Shown here in pieces: positions 36,688 to 45,941 of a DNA stretch of 64,000 nucleotides. Each line of letters begins with the position of its first letter. Position 1 is the stretch's first letter. Made by a program: the position numbers and the translations under genes. The notes beneath the pieces are model-generated. The model saw only the letters and a list, made by a program, of their open reading frames with translations. It made no database searches and was not told the origin of the DNA. Origin of the DNA: Mycobacterium sp. ENV421 (GTDB taxonomy: Bacteria > Actinomycetota > Actinomycetes > Mycobacteriales > Mycobacteriaceae); contig NZ_PDHO01000006.1 of assembly GCF_002887815.1 (NCBI RefSeq), forward strand, positions 124,001 to 188,000. The letters are read 5' to 3'.

Positions 36688-38900
36688 GACTTGTCCAGGT
36701 AGTCGATCCGGTCGCCGCCGGTGAATTGGCCGGCCAGGACCGTCATGCCGGGGTTCGCGGGATCCCTGGCATAGATCGACTGGGCCACCTCACGCGCATC
36801 GACGATGACCTCGAGATGCTCCGCCAGAGACAGGAAGCGCAGCGTGATGGGACGGCCGGACTGGTTGAGCCCCAACACGTCTCCCTCGTGGCGCTCCTGC
36901 AGGTCCAGATCCGCCAGCTCGAAGCCGTCCAGCGTGCTCGCCACCGCGGTCAACCGGTCGCCGGCTTTGGATCCCTCCGGGAGTTTGGTGGCCAGCAGGC
37001 ACAGGCTGGCGTGCGAACCGCGCCCGATCCGCCCGCGCAACTGGTGCAGCTGGCTGATGCCGAACCGGTCGGCGTCCATCACCACCATCACCGTCGCATT
37101 CGGCACATCCACACCCACCTCGATGACAGTGGTGCACACCAGGACGTCGATGTCGCCCGCCCGGAACGCGGCCATCACCGCGTCCTTCTCGTCGGCGGGC
37201 AGCTTGCCGTGCATCAGGCCCAACCGCAGCCCGGCCAGCGGCCCGTGACCCAGATGCTTGAACAGGTTGACGACCGTCTCGGCGGGCGGGCCGCCCTCCT
37301 GCTCGCCCGCCTTGTCGTCCGCGTCGATGCGAGAGGCCACGACGTAGGCCTGTCGGCCTTCGCCGACCTCCTCGGTGATCCGTTGCCAGGCCCGCGCCAG
37401 CCACTGCGGCTTGTCTTTGATGAAGATCGTGTTGGTGGTGATCGGCTGACGCCCGCGCGGAAGTTCGCGCAGGGTCGAAGTTTCCAGGTCGCCGTAGACC
37501 GTCAGTGCGACGGTGCGCGGGATCGGGGTGGCCGTCATAACCAGCAGATGCGGGGTCAGTCCGGCAGGCGCCTTGGCGCGCAACCGGTCTCGCTGCTCCA
37601 CGCCGAACCGGTGTTGTTCGTCGACGACGACGAAGCCGAGCTTGTGGAATTCGACGGCGTCCTGCAACAGCGCGTGGGTGCCGACGACGATGCCCGCCTC
37701 CCCGGACGCCACCTCGTCGCGCACCTGACGTTTCTGGGCCGCCGACATCGACCCGGTCAGCAGTGCGATTCGGGTCGCCCCGTCCTCACCGCCGAGTTGG
37801 CCGGCCATCGCCAGCGGGCCGAGCACACCGCGGATCGACTGGGCATGTTGGGCGGCAAGGACTTCCGTCGGCGCCAGCAACGCGCACTGGTAACCCGCGT
37901 CGACCATCTGCAGCATGGCCACCACCGACACGATCGTCTTGCCGGAGCCGACCTCGCCCTGCAGCAGCCGGTTCATCGGCTTGCTCGCGGCCAGTTCGCC
38001 GGAGACGACGTCGAGCACCTCCCGTTGACCCGCCGTCAGCGCGAAGGGCAGGCGCTCGATCAGCGCGGCGGCCAAGCCGTCTTCGCGACGCGGCGCGACC
38101 GGGCCGGATTCGGAGAGCTCGCCGTGGCGGCGCTGCGCGAGCGCCCATTGCATCCCGACAGCCTCGTCGAACCGCAGCCGCTCGCGGGCTGCCTCGCGCT
38201 CGGGTTCCCGTTCGGCCACGTGGATGGCGCGCAGCGCTTCATCCTCGGAGATCAGACCCCGTTGGCGCACAACGCTTTCGGGCAGCGGATCGGGTATAGG
38301 GTCGAGGACCGCGAGTACCTGCTGCACACAGGCGTAGATGTCCCAGCTCTGCAGCTTGGAGCTGGCCGGGTAGATCGGGAAGAAGTCGCGCTCGAACGCC
38401 GACATCGCCAACTCGCCGCTCTGTGACGTCGAGGTGTCGGCGATCGTCTTCAACGACTTGCTGCCGAACACTCGCCCCTTGGGCGACTCCAGAACCAGGA
38501 AATCCGGATGCGTCAGCTGCATGGCCCCCCGGAAGAAGCCGACCTCCCCGGACAGCATCAGCCGGACGCCCTCGATCAATTCCTTCTTGAGCCACTTGGC
38601 GTTGAAGAACGTCGCGGTGACTTTGCGCCGCCCCTTGCCGAGCGTGATCACCAGATACTCGCGCTTGGGTCCTCGCTGAGGCAGGCGGGTGACGGCACTC
38701 TCGATCTCGCCGACCAGCGTGATGTGCTCGCCCTCCTCCGGCGGCACCTCGTCCTCACCCCACACCGACATCCCGTGGATGTACTTGCGCGGGTAGTGCC
38801 GCAGCAGGCCGTCGACGGTGCGGATGCCGAACACATCGTCGAGCAGACCGGCGGCCTTGCCGCCGACGATTCCGTCGAGACGGTCGGTGAGACTGACCAC
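36684..38900 (-). CDS. recG: ATP-dependent DNA helicase RecG
   Basis: The 738-residue helicase remodels stalled replication forks and Holliday junctions. The N-terminal wedge/OB domain covers about residues 1-190. Superfamily 2 motifs follow: RLLQGEVGSGKTIVSVVAM (Walker A, near 312), VVDEQHRFG (near 420), MTATPIPRT, and motif VI-type RFGISQLHQLRGRIGRGSHASL near 635. It sits between the DhaL-domain gene and the overlapping HNH nuclease gene on one strand. The order DAK-recG is common in Gram-positive bacteria. Confidence 0.97.
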   Translation of the reverse strand: MVSLTDRLDGIVGGKAAGLLDDVFGIRTVDGLLRHYPRKYIHGMSVWGEDEVPPEEGEHITLVGEIESAVTRLPQRGPKREYLVITLGKGRRKVTATFFNAKWLKKELIEGVRLMLSGEVGFFRGAMQLTHPDFLVLESPKGRVFGSKSLKTIADTSTSQSGELAMSAFERDFFPIYPASSKLQSWDIYACVQQVLAVLDPIPDPLPESVVRQRGLISEDEALRAIHVAEREPEREAARERLRFDEAVGMQWALAQRRHGELSESGPVAPRREDGLAAALIERLPFALTAGQREVLDVVSGELAASKPMNRLLQGEVGSGKTIVSVVAMLQMVDAGYQCALLAPTEVLAAQHAQSIRGVLGPLAMAGQLGGEDGATRIALLTGSMSAAQKRQVRDEVASGEAGIVVGTHALLQDAVEFHKLGFVVVDEQHRFGVEQRDRLRAKAPAGLTPHLLVMTATPIPRTVALTVYGDLETSTLRELPRGRQPITTNTIFIKDKPQWLARAWQRITEEVGEGRQAYVVASRIDADDKAGEQEGGPPAETVVNLFKHLGHGPLAGLRLGLMHGKLPADEKDAVMAAFRAGDIDVLVCTTVIEVGVDVPNATVMVVMDADRFGISQLHQLRGRIGRGSHASLCLLATKLPEGSKAGDRLTAVASTLDGFELADLDLQERHEGDVLGLNQSGRPITLRFLSLAEHLEVIVDAREVAQSIYARDPANPGMTVLAGQFTGGDRIDYLDKS

Positions 38901-38902
38901 GA

Positions 38903-40546
38903 CTACTCCACCCCGATCAACAGGTCATCGCCGCGGTGACCGGTGGCGTAGGTGGCGAATTCGATTCCGGGATGGCGCCGGTGGATGTGCGCGGCGAGCG
39001 CCTCGGCGACGGCCGGATCGGTGCCGGCACCGGTCAACACGGTCACCAGCTCACCGCCGGCCACCAGCAGCAGGTCGATCAGCCCGGCGGCCGCACCGGT
39101 CACATCGTCGGCGACCACCAGGACTTCGTCACCGGCGATGCCCAGCCCGTCACCCGGTTCGCAGCTACCCGCCCACGTGAGCGCCTGTTCGGTGGCAGTG
39201 CGAACCGAACCATGCCGGGCCGCGGCCGCCGCCCTGGCCATCGAGTACCCGTCGTCGACGGCGTGGCGGCCCGGATCGTGGACCGCGAGCGCGGCCAGGC
39301 CCTGCACCATCGAACCGGTCGGCAACGCGACAACGTCGATGCCCCAACCGATTCCGGCCGTGCAGCCGGCGACCAACTCCTCGGCCGCCACATATCCGTT
39401 GGGCAGCACCATCACCTGCGCGGCCCGGGTATCGACCAGCGCGCGAAGCAGTTCACGGGCGCTCACGCCGTTGACCGGATCTTCCAGCTCAGCCTCGGGC
39501 CGCAGCACGCAGGCGCCCTCCTGGCTGAAAAGCTCTGCGGCACCGTCTCCGTCGACGACGGCGAGCACCGCGCGCTCCCGACTCCAGCTGCCCGGGGACA
39601 CCCGGGCGGGCCCGGTGCTCAACACCGAGATCTGGATTCGGCTCACCGCGCCGGCCGCCATCCCGGCCTCCACGGCGGCGCCGGCGTCGTCGGTGTGGAC
39701 GTGGACCGAATAGCGTTCGGCCGACGCGGCGATCGCGACCGAATCGCCGAGCTGCTCCAGCCGGGTGCGCAGCGGGTCGAGGGCGGCCGGGTCACAGCCG
39801 GCGAGCAGATACATCACCTCGAACTGCGGCGGAGCCGGTTCCGCGGCCGCGGTCTCGATCCGCGGCGGGCCCGGTTCGTAAGCGTGCCGGTGTGGCGCAT
39901 GCCCGGTGACGGTGGCGGTCAGCGCGTCGATCAGGACGAGGAAGCCGCGCCCGCCCGCGTCGACCACCCCTGCCTCGGCCAGCGCGTCGAGCTGTTCGGG
40001 CGTGCGGTCCAGCGCGGTGACCGCGGCCTCGCCACCTGCGGTCAGCGATTCGGCAAGGCTCGCGCCGTCGGCGGCCCACTGCTGAACGGTGTCGGCGACA
40101 GCCTGCAGGACCGAGACGATGGTGCCGGCCACCAGCTGCCCACCCATCGACGACACCACCAGCCCGACGGCGTGCCGAAGGGCCGCGCCCAGCAGTACCG
40201 CGTCGATGTCGGCGAGATAACCGTCGGTGTCGGCGGCGGCCGCGGCGGTCACGTCGGCCAGTCCGCGCAGAATCTGGGACAGGATCACCCCGGAATTGCC
40301 CCGGGCGCCGTGCAGTGCACCCTCGGCGAGCGCGGCGGTCAACTCACCGACGCCGCCCGAGCCGGTCACCGACTCCGCCTCGGTCAGCGCCGCCCGCATG
40401 GTGAACAAGAGGTTGGTCCCGGTATCGGAGTCGGCGACCGGGAACACATTGAGCCGGTTGATCTCGTCGGTGTGGGTGATCAGGTCGCCGACCGCGGTAG
40501 AGGCCCAGTCGCGCAGGGCAGATGCGTCCAGCCGCCGGTCCGGCAT
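38903..40546 (-). CDS. DhaL/DAK-domain protein (YloV/FakA-like)
   Basis: The 547-residue protein has an N-terminal DhaL-type ATP-binding domain (residues about 10-200; LNVFPVADSDTGTNLLFTM supplies the metal-binding Asp residues, GARGNSGVILSQILRG the nucleotide loop) and a C-terminal DegV-like half with Cys in AGCTAGIGWGID. This is the layout of the fatty-acid kinase subunit FakA, which phosphorylates acyl groups presented by a FakB protein. No FakB gene is adjacent, so the substrate is not proven here. ATG 40546 has GAGGAGGTG upstream. recG follows two bases after its stop. It corresponds to Rv2974c. Confidence 0.85.
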   Translation of the reverse strand: MPDRRLDASALRDWASTAVGDLITHTDEINRLNVFPVADSDTGTNLLFTMRAALTEAESVTGSGGVGELTAALAEGALHGARGNSGVILSQILRGLADVTAAAAADTDGYLADIDAVLLGAALRHAVGLVVSSMGGQLVAGTIVSVLQAVADTVQQWAADGASLAESLTAGGEAAVTALDRTPEQLDALAEAGVVDAGGRGFLVLIDALTATVTGHAPHRHAYEPGPPRIETAAAEPAPPQFEVMYLLAGCDPAALDPLRTRLEQLGDSVAIAASAERYSVHVHTDDAGAAVEAGMAAGAVSRIQISVLSTGPARVSPGSWSRERAVLAVVDGDGAAELFSQEGACVLRPEAELEDPVNGVSARELLRALVDTRAAQVMVLPNGYVAAEELVAGCTAGIGWGIDVVALPTGSMVQGLAALAVHDPGRHAVDDGYSMARAAAAARHGSVRTATEQALTWAGSCEPGDGLGIAGDEVLVVADDVTGAAAGLIDLLLVAGGELVTVLTGAGTDPAVAEALAAHIHRRHPGIEFATYATGHRGDDLLIGVE

Positions 40547-40710
40547 CGGCACCTCCTCGCGATCCCTGGCCACCACACGGCGTCGTCGCGCCAGCCTATC
40601 CAGTCCACCCGACACCGCGATGCCGCCGCGGCGCAGGACCGTGGGATGGCCGGATCACTGCAGGTCAGCTGGCCGCAGAGGGCGTCGTCCGGGCGTTGCA
40701 GCGGCGCATT

Positions 40711-40740
40711 TTGGCGTTCGGTTCACCGGACGGCTATCCT
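40711..40740 (+). promoter_or_regulatory. Predicted promoter of rpmB
   Basis: TTGGCG at 40711-40716 and TATCCT at 40735-40740 are separated by 18 bases and fit a SigA-type promoter. A transcript would start near 40747 and carry a leader of about 60 bases up to the rpmB ATG. The rest of the 40547-40808 gap between the divergent genes shows no further gene. Confidence 0.5.
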
Positions 40741-40808
40741 AGTCAGGTTGTCGGGTCACCCGTTTCGGTCGTTGGCCCCCAGGAACACGTTCGATAGAGG
40801 AGTTCTAC

Positions 40809-41003
40809 ATGGCTGCCGTGTGCGACGTCTGCGGAAAGGGCCCCGGCTTCGGCAAGTCGGTGTCGCATTCCCATCGCCGGACCAGCCGTCGCTGGAACCC
40901 GAACATCCAGACCGTGCGCGCCGTGAGCCGCCCCGGTGGCAACAAGCACCGCGTGAATGTCTGCACCTCCTGCCTGAAGGCCGGCAAGGTCAGCCGCGGT
41001 TAA
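40809..41003 (+). CDS. rpmB: Large ribosomal subunit protein bL28 (zinc-ribbon form)
   Basis: The 64-residue ribosomal protein has the zinc-binding C+ pattern: [11 protein letters not shown] at the N-terminus and CTSCLKAGK at the C-terminus. Mycobacteria usually encode a zinc-free L28 paralogue elsewhere, in a Zur-controlled locus, that replaces this form when zinc is scarce. GGAGTT is followed by ATG 40809. Its leader is driven by the promoter at 40711-40740. It is convergent with ung, and the gap between them holds a repeat copy (41012-41079). Confidence 0.96.
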   Translation: MAAVCDVCGKGPGFGKSVSHSHRRTSRRWNPNIQTVRAVSRPGGNKHRVNVCTSCLKAGKVSRG

Positions 41004-41011
41004 TCCCGCTC

Positions 41012-41079
41012 TTGCGCCCACCCCGACGTGTGGGCGGAAAAGTTCGAGACGTTCCCGCGAGACGTCGATCTCGGCGTGG
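41012..41079 (+). repeat. Dispersed intergenic repeat, copy B
   Basis: This 68-base segment fills the rpmB-ung convergent gap and is similar to 22655-22721. CGCCCAC (41015-41021) pairs with GTGGGCG (41030-41036) across an 8-base loop, the same loop size as copy A but with a C-G pair where copy A has A-T. The end CGTCGATCTCG is also shared. Here it could act as a terminator between convergent genes, but copy A lies inside an operon. Confidence 0.8.
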
Positions 41080-41080
41080 G

Positions 41081-41764
41081 TTAAGGCAGTCGCCAGTCGA
41101 TCGGTTCGGCACCCATCCCGGCCAGCAGTTCGTTGGCCCGGCTGAACGGCCGTGATCCGAAGAACCCCCGTGACGCCGACAGCGGCGACGGATGCGGGGA
41201 TTCGATCGCCTGCGCGCTACCCAGCATCGGCTTGAGCGTCGACGCATCGCGTCCCCACAAGATCGCCACCAACGGTTGATCGCGCGCCACCAGCGCGCGG
41301 ATCGCGCATTCGGTGACGGCCTCCCAACCTTTCCCCCGATGCGATGCCGGGGTTCCCGGCCGCACCGTCAGCACCCTGTTCAGCAGCATGACACCACGCT
41401 GCGACCACGGCGTCAGATCACCGGTCGACGGCGGTGGGTGGCCGAGGTCCGCGGTGTACTCGGTGAAGATGTTGGCCAGGCTGCGAGGCACCGGTCGCAC
41501 GTCGGGGGCCACCGAGAAGCTCAGACCCACCGCGTGTCCCGGCGTGGGGTACGGGTCCTGGCCGACGATCAGCACCCGCACCTCGCTGAACGGAAAGGTG
41601 AAGGCGCGCAGCACGTTCTGGCCTGCGGGCAAGTAGTTTCTGCCGGCGGCGATCTCATCGCGCAGAAATTGGCCCATCTGGGTGATCTGGTCACTGACCG
41701 GGGCGAGCGCCTGCGCCCAGCCTTCGTCGACGAGTTCGGCCAGCGGCCGGGCGGTGGTCGTCAC
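41081..41764 (-). CDS. ung: Uracil-DNA glycosylase (family 1)
   Basis: The 227-residue repair enzyme removes uracil from DNA. The water-activating loop is [20 protein letters not shown] (catalytic Asp). [11 protein letters not shown] carries the uracil-specificity Asn, and the C-terminal minor-groove loop is [16 protein letters not shown] with the catalytic His. The protein begins at GTG 41764. It lies 22 bases downstream of thiL on the same strand and is probably co-transcribed with it. Confidence 0.97.
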   Translation of the reverse strand: MTTTARPLAELVDEGWAQALAPVSDQITQMGQFLRDEIAAGRNYLPAGQNVLRAFTFPFSEVRVLIVGQDPYPTPGHAVGLSFSVAPDVRPVPRSLANIFTEYTADLGHPPPSTGDLTPWSQRGVMLLNRVLTVRPGTPASHRGKGWEAVTECAIRALVARDQPLVAILWGRDASTLKPMLGSAQAIESPHPSPLSASRGFFGSRPFSRANELLAGMGAEPIDWRLP

Positions 41765-41786
41765 CGACGTAACCTAACGCGAGCCG

Positions 41787-42743
41787 TCAGTCGAAGGATT
41801 GCCAACCCGCCGCGCCTTCCCATCTGAGCCCGTCGACCAGCACGCCGGGCGTGCCGTCTCGCACGGTGCCGATCACCCGCCAGCCGGGCGGAACGGCTGC
41901 GGGGAAACACGCGACGAGGGCGTGATCTTCGCCACCGGAGAGCACCAACGCCTGCGGATCGGCACCGGCCGCCGCGGCCGCGGCGGTGACGGCGTCGACG
42001 TCGGGTCGCAGCGCGTCCGCGGCGAGGTCGATGAGGACACCGGAGTCGTGGGCGATGTGGCCGAGATCGGCGAGCAGCCCGTCGGAGACGTCGGTCATCG
42101 CCTGCGCGCCGGCGTCCGCTGCCACAATGCCCTGCCCATAGGGTGGACGCGGCACCAGGTGCCGCTCGCGCAGCTCGCCGAAACCAGCAATCCCCTTGTG
42201 GCACAGCAGATATCCGGCGGCAGAGCGGCCCAGCTCACCGCTGACGGCGACGACCGATCCCGCTCGCGCGCCGCTGCGCAGTACCGGTGGCCGGCCGGCC
42301 AGATCACCGAACGCGGTCACCGAGACCACCCACTGCGGGCTGGCGACCAGATCACCGCCGACGATCCCGGCGCCCAGCGGACCGGCCTCCAGCCACATTC
42401 CGTCGGCCAACTCCTGCGCCCGCACCGCCGGGGTGTCGGGCGGGGCGCCGAACGCGACGACGAACGCGCTGACCCGCGCGCCCATCGATTCGATGTCGGC
42501 GGCGTTCTGCGCGATGGCTTTTCGGCCGACCTCCTGCGGAGTGGACCAATCCAGCCGGAAGTGGCGCCCCTCGACCAGCATGTCGGTGCTCACGACGACG
42601 CGACCGTCCGGCATCGCCACCACCGCGGCGTCGTCTCCGGGCCCGACCGTCACGATCGCGGGTTGACGACGTCCGGCGACCAGGCGGTCGATCACCGGGA
42701 ACTCGCCGAGCTGGCGCAATGTGGGGTCGCCACCGTCGGCCAC
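41787..42743 (-). CDS. thiL: Thiamine-monophosphate kinase
   Basis: The 318-residue enzyme makes thiamine diphosphate from thiamine monophosphate and ATP. It has the PurM/ThiL fold: VGPGDDAAVV and VVSTDMLVEGRHFRLDWS near the N-terminus, AAGIVGGDL-type ATP contact (GAGIVGGDLVASPQW), QAMTDVSDGLLADLGH and LSGGEDHALVACF. GTG 42743 is selected because GGAGGAGGG lies eight bases upstream and the protein then starts like its mycobacterial homologue. In M. tuberculosis an IS1538 copy (Rv2978c-Rv2979c) lies just upstream; here there is none. Confidence 0.95.
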   Translation of the reverse strand: MADGGDPTLRQLGEFPVIDRLVAGRRQPAIVTVGPGDDAAVVAMPDGRVVVSTDMLVEGRHFRLDWSTPQEVGRKAIAQNAADIESMGARVSAFVVAFGAPPDTPAVRAQELADGMWLEAGPLGAGIVGGDLVASPQWVVSVTAFGDLAGRPPVLRSGARAGSVVAVSGELGRSAAGYLLCHKGIAGFGELRERHLVPRPPYGQGIVAADAGAQAMTDVSDGLLADLGHIAHDSGVLIDLAADALRPDVDAVTAAAAAAGADPQALVLSGGEDHALVACFPAAVPPGWRVIGTVRDGTPGVLVDGLRWEGAAGWQSFD

Positions 42744-42875
42744 GAGGTCTGCCCTCCTCCCGTCGCCCAGGCTGATCGGCACGGCAACCTGCGGTACGTT
42801 GGGGCCTTGCCGGCACCCGGACATGCCAGTCTAGGGCGGCGCCGCATGCGGGCGGCCATCGAGAGGAGGCGACGG

Positions 42876-43112
42876 GTGGTGGAGGCGTACATGCTGATCC
42901 AGACCGAGGTCGGCCGCGCCGAGGTCGTCGCCAAGCAGGTGGCCGCACTGCCGGGCGTACTGTCCGCCGAGTACGTGACCGGTCCCTATGACGTGGTGGT
43001 CCGAGTCGCCTCGGCCACCAAGGATGATCTGGCCGCCTCCGTGGTGCCCAGCGTTCAGCAGATCGCCGGGATCACCCGGACCCTAACCTGCCCTATCGCC
43101 GATGCCGACTGA
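42876..43112 (+). CDS. Stand-alone Lrp/AsnC ligand-binding (RAM) domain protein
   Basis: The 78-residue protein is a single RAM domain as found at the C-terminus of Lrp/AsnC regulators (AYMLIQTEVGRAEVV, PGVLSAEYVTGPYDVVVRV, ITRTLTCPI). It has no DNA-binding part. Such proteins can bind amino acids or pair with full Lrp proteins, but no function is known for this one. GTG 42876 is preferred over ATG 42846 because AGGAGG lies six bases before it and homologues begin with VVEAY or VQAY. It overlaps the DUF3515 gene by 11 bases. Confidence 0.85.
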   Translation: MVEAYMLIQTEVGRAEVVAKQVAALPGVLSAEYVTGPYDVVVRVASATKDDLAASVVPSVQQIAGITRTLTCPIADAD

Positions 43113-43668
43113 GCCACTTCCCGTCGCCAGCGAGGACAGCACCGGGGACGGACCGCCCCGCGCCTTCCTGATCGCCGCGGTGATCGTGGCAGTGGTGGCG
43201 ATCGGCGCCGTGCTCGCGATCGCGGCCACCCGCAAGGCTCCGGTCCAGCCGGTCGTGATCGCCGCTGCCCCAGCGCCGCAAGCGGATTCACCGAGCTGCC
43301 GGAGCCTGATGGGCGCATTGCCGGAGAACCTCGGTGAATTCCATCGGGTGGCGGCGGCCGACCCGGTGCCGCCCGGCGCAGCGGCCTGGCGTGGGGCGGC
43401 CGACAATTACCCGGTCATCCTGCGATGTGGCATCGACCGGCCCGCGGAGTTCATGGTGGGCTCCCCCATCCAGCTGGTCAACGCGGTTCAATGGTTCCAG
43501 CTCGAGGATCCCCAGACCGACCGCAGCACCTGGGTCACCGTGGACCGCCCGGTGTACCTGGCACTCACCCTCCCGAAAGAGTCTGGCCCCACGCCCATTC
43601 AGGCGTTGTCGGATGTGATCGCGCGAACGTTGCCTGCGGTTCCGATCGACCCCAACCCGCCTCGCTGA
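43102..43668 (+). CDS. DUF3515 membrane-anchored protein
   Basis: The 188-residue protein has one N-terminal transmembrane helix (AFLIAAVIVAVVAIGAVLAIA) and an extracytoplasmic domain with two conserved cysteines (SCRSLMGALPENLG and VILRCGIDRPAEF) that probably form a disulfide. It corresponds to Rv2980. The family is actinobacterial and its function is unknown. It overlaps the RAM-domain gene by 11 bases, so the two are translated together, and it ends two bases from the convergent ddl. Confidence 0.87.
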   Translation: MPTEPLPVASEDSTGDGPPRAFLIAAVIVAVVAIGAVLAIAATRKAPVQPVVIAAAPAPQADSPSCRSLMGALPENLGEFHRVAAADPVPPGAAAWRGAADNYPVILRCGIDRPAEFMVGSPIQLVNAVQWFQLEDPQTDRSTWVTVDRPVYLALTLPKESGPTPIQALSDVIARTLPAVPIDPNPPR

Positions 43669-43669
43669 G

Positions 43670-44773
43670 TCAGCGCAGACCGGTTCCGCGCGCCAACGCC
43701 GTCTCCACCATGGTGCCGACCAGCGTCGGGTAGTCGATGCCGCTGGCCGCCCACATCCGCGGATACATCGAGATCGTGGTGAACCCGGGCATCGTGTTGA
43801 TCTCGTTGACCACCGGGCCGTCCTCGGTGAGGAAGAAGTCCACTCTCGCCAGACCCTGGCAGTCCAGAGCCTTGAAGGTCCGAATTGCCAAGTGCCGCAG
43901 TTCCTCTGCCACGTCTTCGTCGACCTTCGCCGGGACGTCGAGTTCGGCGCCGTCGTCCAGGTATTTGGTGGCGAAGTCGTAGAAGCCGTCTTCGCGGCCC
44001 GCGATGCCGGCGACCCGGATCTCCCCGATCGCGCTGGCTTGCACTGAGCCGTCCGGGAATTCGAGGACACCGCACTCGAGCTCACGGCCTTCGATCGCGG
44101 CTTCGATGATGACCTTGGGATCGTGTGTGCGTGCATCGGCGATCGCCGCGGGCAGCTCGTCGGGGCTCATCACCCGGTTCACCCCGATCGAGGACCCACC
44201 GCGCGCGGGTTTGACGAACATCGGAAAGCCGAGGCGCATGATGTCATCGAGCGTGGGCGCCTTCTCCTGCGGCCGCAGCACCACGTGATCACCGATCGGA
44301 AGACCATCGGCGGCCAGCAGCTTCTTGGTGAACTCCTTGTCCATGCCGGCCGCACTGGCCAGCACGCCGGCACCCACGTACGGCACGCCCGCCAATTCGA
44401 GCAGACCCTGGATGGTGCCGTCTTCGCCGTACGGCCCGTGCAGGATCGGGAAGACGACGTCGACCGACGTCAGCACCTCACCGGCGGCCTGACCCAACGA
44501 CACCAGCTCACCGTGCCGCTGCGGGTCGGCAGGCAACGCCAGCGCCGTGCCGGAGTCACCCCTGACCTCCGGCAGCCGCCGGTCGGTGATGGCCAGGGTT
44601 TCCGGCCTGCCGTCGGTCAGCACCCAGGAGCCCTCCGGGGTGATGCCCACGGCGACGACTTCGAACCGCTCCGGGTCGAGGTTCCGCAGGATGCTTCCGG
44701 CCGATACGCAGGAGATCGCGTGCTCGGAGCTGCGGCCCCCGTAGACGACGGCGACGCGGATACGAGAAGTCAC
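43670..44773 (-). CDS. ddl: D-alanine--D-alanine ligase
   Basis: The 367-residue ATP-grasp ligase joins two D-Ala for peptidoglycan precursors and is the target of D-cycloserine. Motifs are [17 protein letters not shown] at the N-terminus, [19 protein letters not shown], the ATP-grasp [16 protein letters not shown], and C-terminal [20 protein letters not shown] followed by PGFT. It starts at GTG 44773. In M. tuberculosis ddl and gpsA are neighbours. Here a PLP-lyase gene lies between them. Confidence 0.97.
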   Translation of the reverse strand: MTSRIRVAVVYGGRSSEHAISCVSAGSILRNLDPERFEVVAVGITPEGSWVLTDGRPETLAITDRRLPEVRGDSGTALALPADPQRHGELVSLGQAAGEVLTSVDVVFPILHGPYGEDGTIQGLLELAGVPYVGAGVLASAAGMDKEFTKKLLAADGLPIGDHVVLRPQEKAPTLDDIMRLGFPMFVKPARGGSSIGVNRVMSPDELPAAIADARTHDPKVIIEAAIEGRELECGVLEFPDGSVQASAIGEIRVAGIAGREDGFYDFATKYLDDGAELDVPAKVDEDVAEELRHLAIRTFKALDCQGLARVDFFLTEDGPVVNEINTMPGFTTISMYPRMWAASGIDYPTLVGTMVETALARGTGLR

Positions 44774-44831
44774 AAACTAGAGAGGCTACAGCCCAGCCGG
44801 TATGAGCACGATCTGGCGCTGTGAGCAGTGA

Positions 44832-45941
44832 CTATCCGGCGTCGAGGGCTGCGAGGACGTCGGCGACCAGGTCGTCGGTGTCCTCGATGCCGGCCGAGAT
44901 CCGGGCGAAGCCGCCGGCCACGGGGTCGCCCCACCGGGCCCGACGGTCGACGCAGGTGTGGATGCCGCCGAAGCTGGTCGCGGCCACCAGCAGGTCGCTG
45001 CGCTGCACCAGGGCGTGGACGGCGCGCGCGTCGGCGAGTTCGAACGACACCAATCCCCCGAAACGCCGCATCTGCGCGGCGGCCACCGGGTGGGACGGGT
45101 CGTCGGGCAATCCCGGGTAGCGCACCGAGCGGACGCGCGGGTGGCTGGCCAGCGCGCCGGCCAGCGCGAGGGCGTTGCGGCATTGCCGGTCGAAGCGCAG
45201 GCCGAGGCTGCCGAGGCTGCGCAGCACCAGCCACGCTTCGAACGACCCCAGGATCGCCCCGGACAGCAGCCGCTCGCGCTCCAGGGCCGCCATCAGGTCG
45301 GGATCGGTGCCTGCGATGTACCCGGCCAGCAGATCGCTGTGGCCCGACAGGGCTTTGGTGGCGCTGGCCACCACCAGATCGGCGCCCAGCGCCAGCGGTT
45401 GCTGACCCAGCGGCGTCGCGGTGGTGTTGTCCACCAGCAGCCGCGCACCGCGCTGCCGGCAGATCTGGGCAAGCCGGCGCAGGTCCACAACATCCAGCGC
45501 CGGATTGGTCGGGGTCTCCGCCAGCACCACGTCGGCGCTTCCGGCGGCCTGGTAGATCTGCTCGGCATTGGCCTCGTGAACGGTGATCCCTTGCGGAGCA
45601 AGATATTCCGCGGCATAGCGGCGCACCTGGTAGTAGCCGTCGGCCGGGACGACCAGTACTGATCCGGGTTTGGCCATCACACGCAGCGCGGCGGTGATCG
45701 CCGCCATCCCGGAGCCGAAAGTCAAGGCCGCCGCGGCCCCTTCGAGCTCGGCCAGTGCCGACTCGAGCTGCCGCCAGGTGGGGTTGGTGGCGCGACCGTA
45801 GGTGTTCTGTTCGCTGCCCTCGTCGTCGGAGAGGTGGTACGCCGACGCCGGAACCGGACCCGGCTGAATCGGATCTCCCGGAATCGGCAGGGAACTCACA
45901 GCTTTGACGGCGCGGGTCGAGTCGCCGTAGCGGTCGGTCAT
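44832..45941 (-). CDS. Cystathionine gamma-lyase/synthase-type PLP enzyme
   Basis: The 369-residue enzyme belongs to the Cys/Met-metabolism PLP family. The Schiff-base Lys is in [17 protein letters not shown] (near residue 192). [20 protein letters not shown] and [13 protein letters not shown] form the N-terminal PLP phosphate contacts, and VLAETPTNP the ring contact. Members cleave cystathionine or make it from homoserine esters, and sequence alone does not decide which. ATG 45941 overlaps the gpsA stop by four bases, so it is translated with gpsA. Confidence 0.85.
   Translation of the reverse strand: MTDRYGDSTRAVKAVSSLPIPGDPIQPGPVPASAYHLSDDEGSEQNTYGRATNPTWRQLESALAELEGAAAALTFGSGMAAITAALRVMAKPGSVLVVPADGYYQVRRYAAEYLAPQGITVHEANAEQIYQAAGSADVVLAETPTNPALDVVDLRRLAQICRQRGARLLVDNTTATPLGQQPLALGADLVVASATKALSGHSDLLAGYIAGTDPDLMAALERERLLSGAILGSFEAWLVLRSLGSLGLRFDRQCRNALALAGALASHPRVRSVRYPGLPDDPSHPVAAAQMRRFGGLVSFELADARAVHALVQRSDLLVAATSFGGIHTCVDRRARWGDPVAGGFARISAGIEDTDDLVADVLAALDAG

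Noticed and set aside
42845..42875. ATG 42846 as start of the RAM-domain gene
   Set aside because: It would place the strong AGGAGG inside the coding region and add residues absent in homologues. GTG 42876 is better placed.
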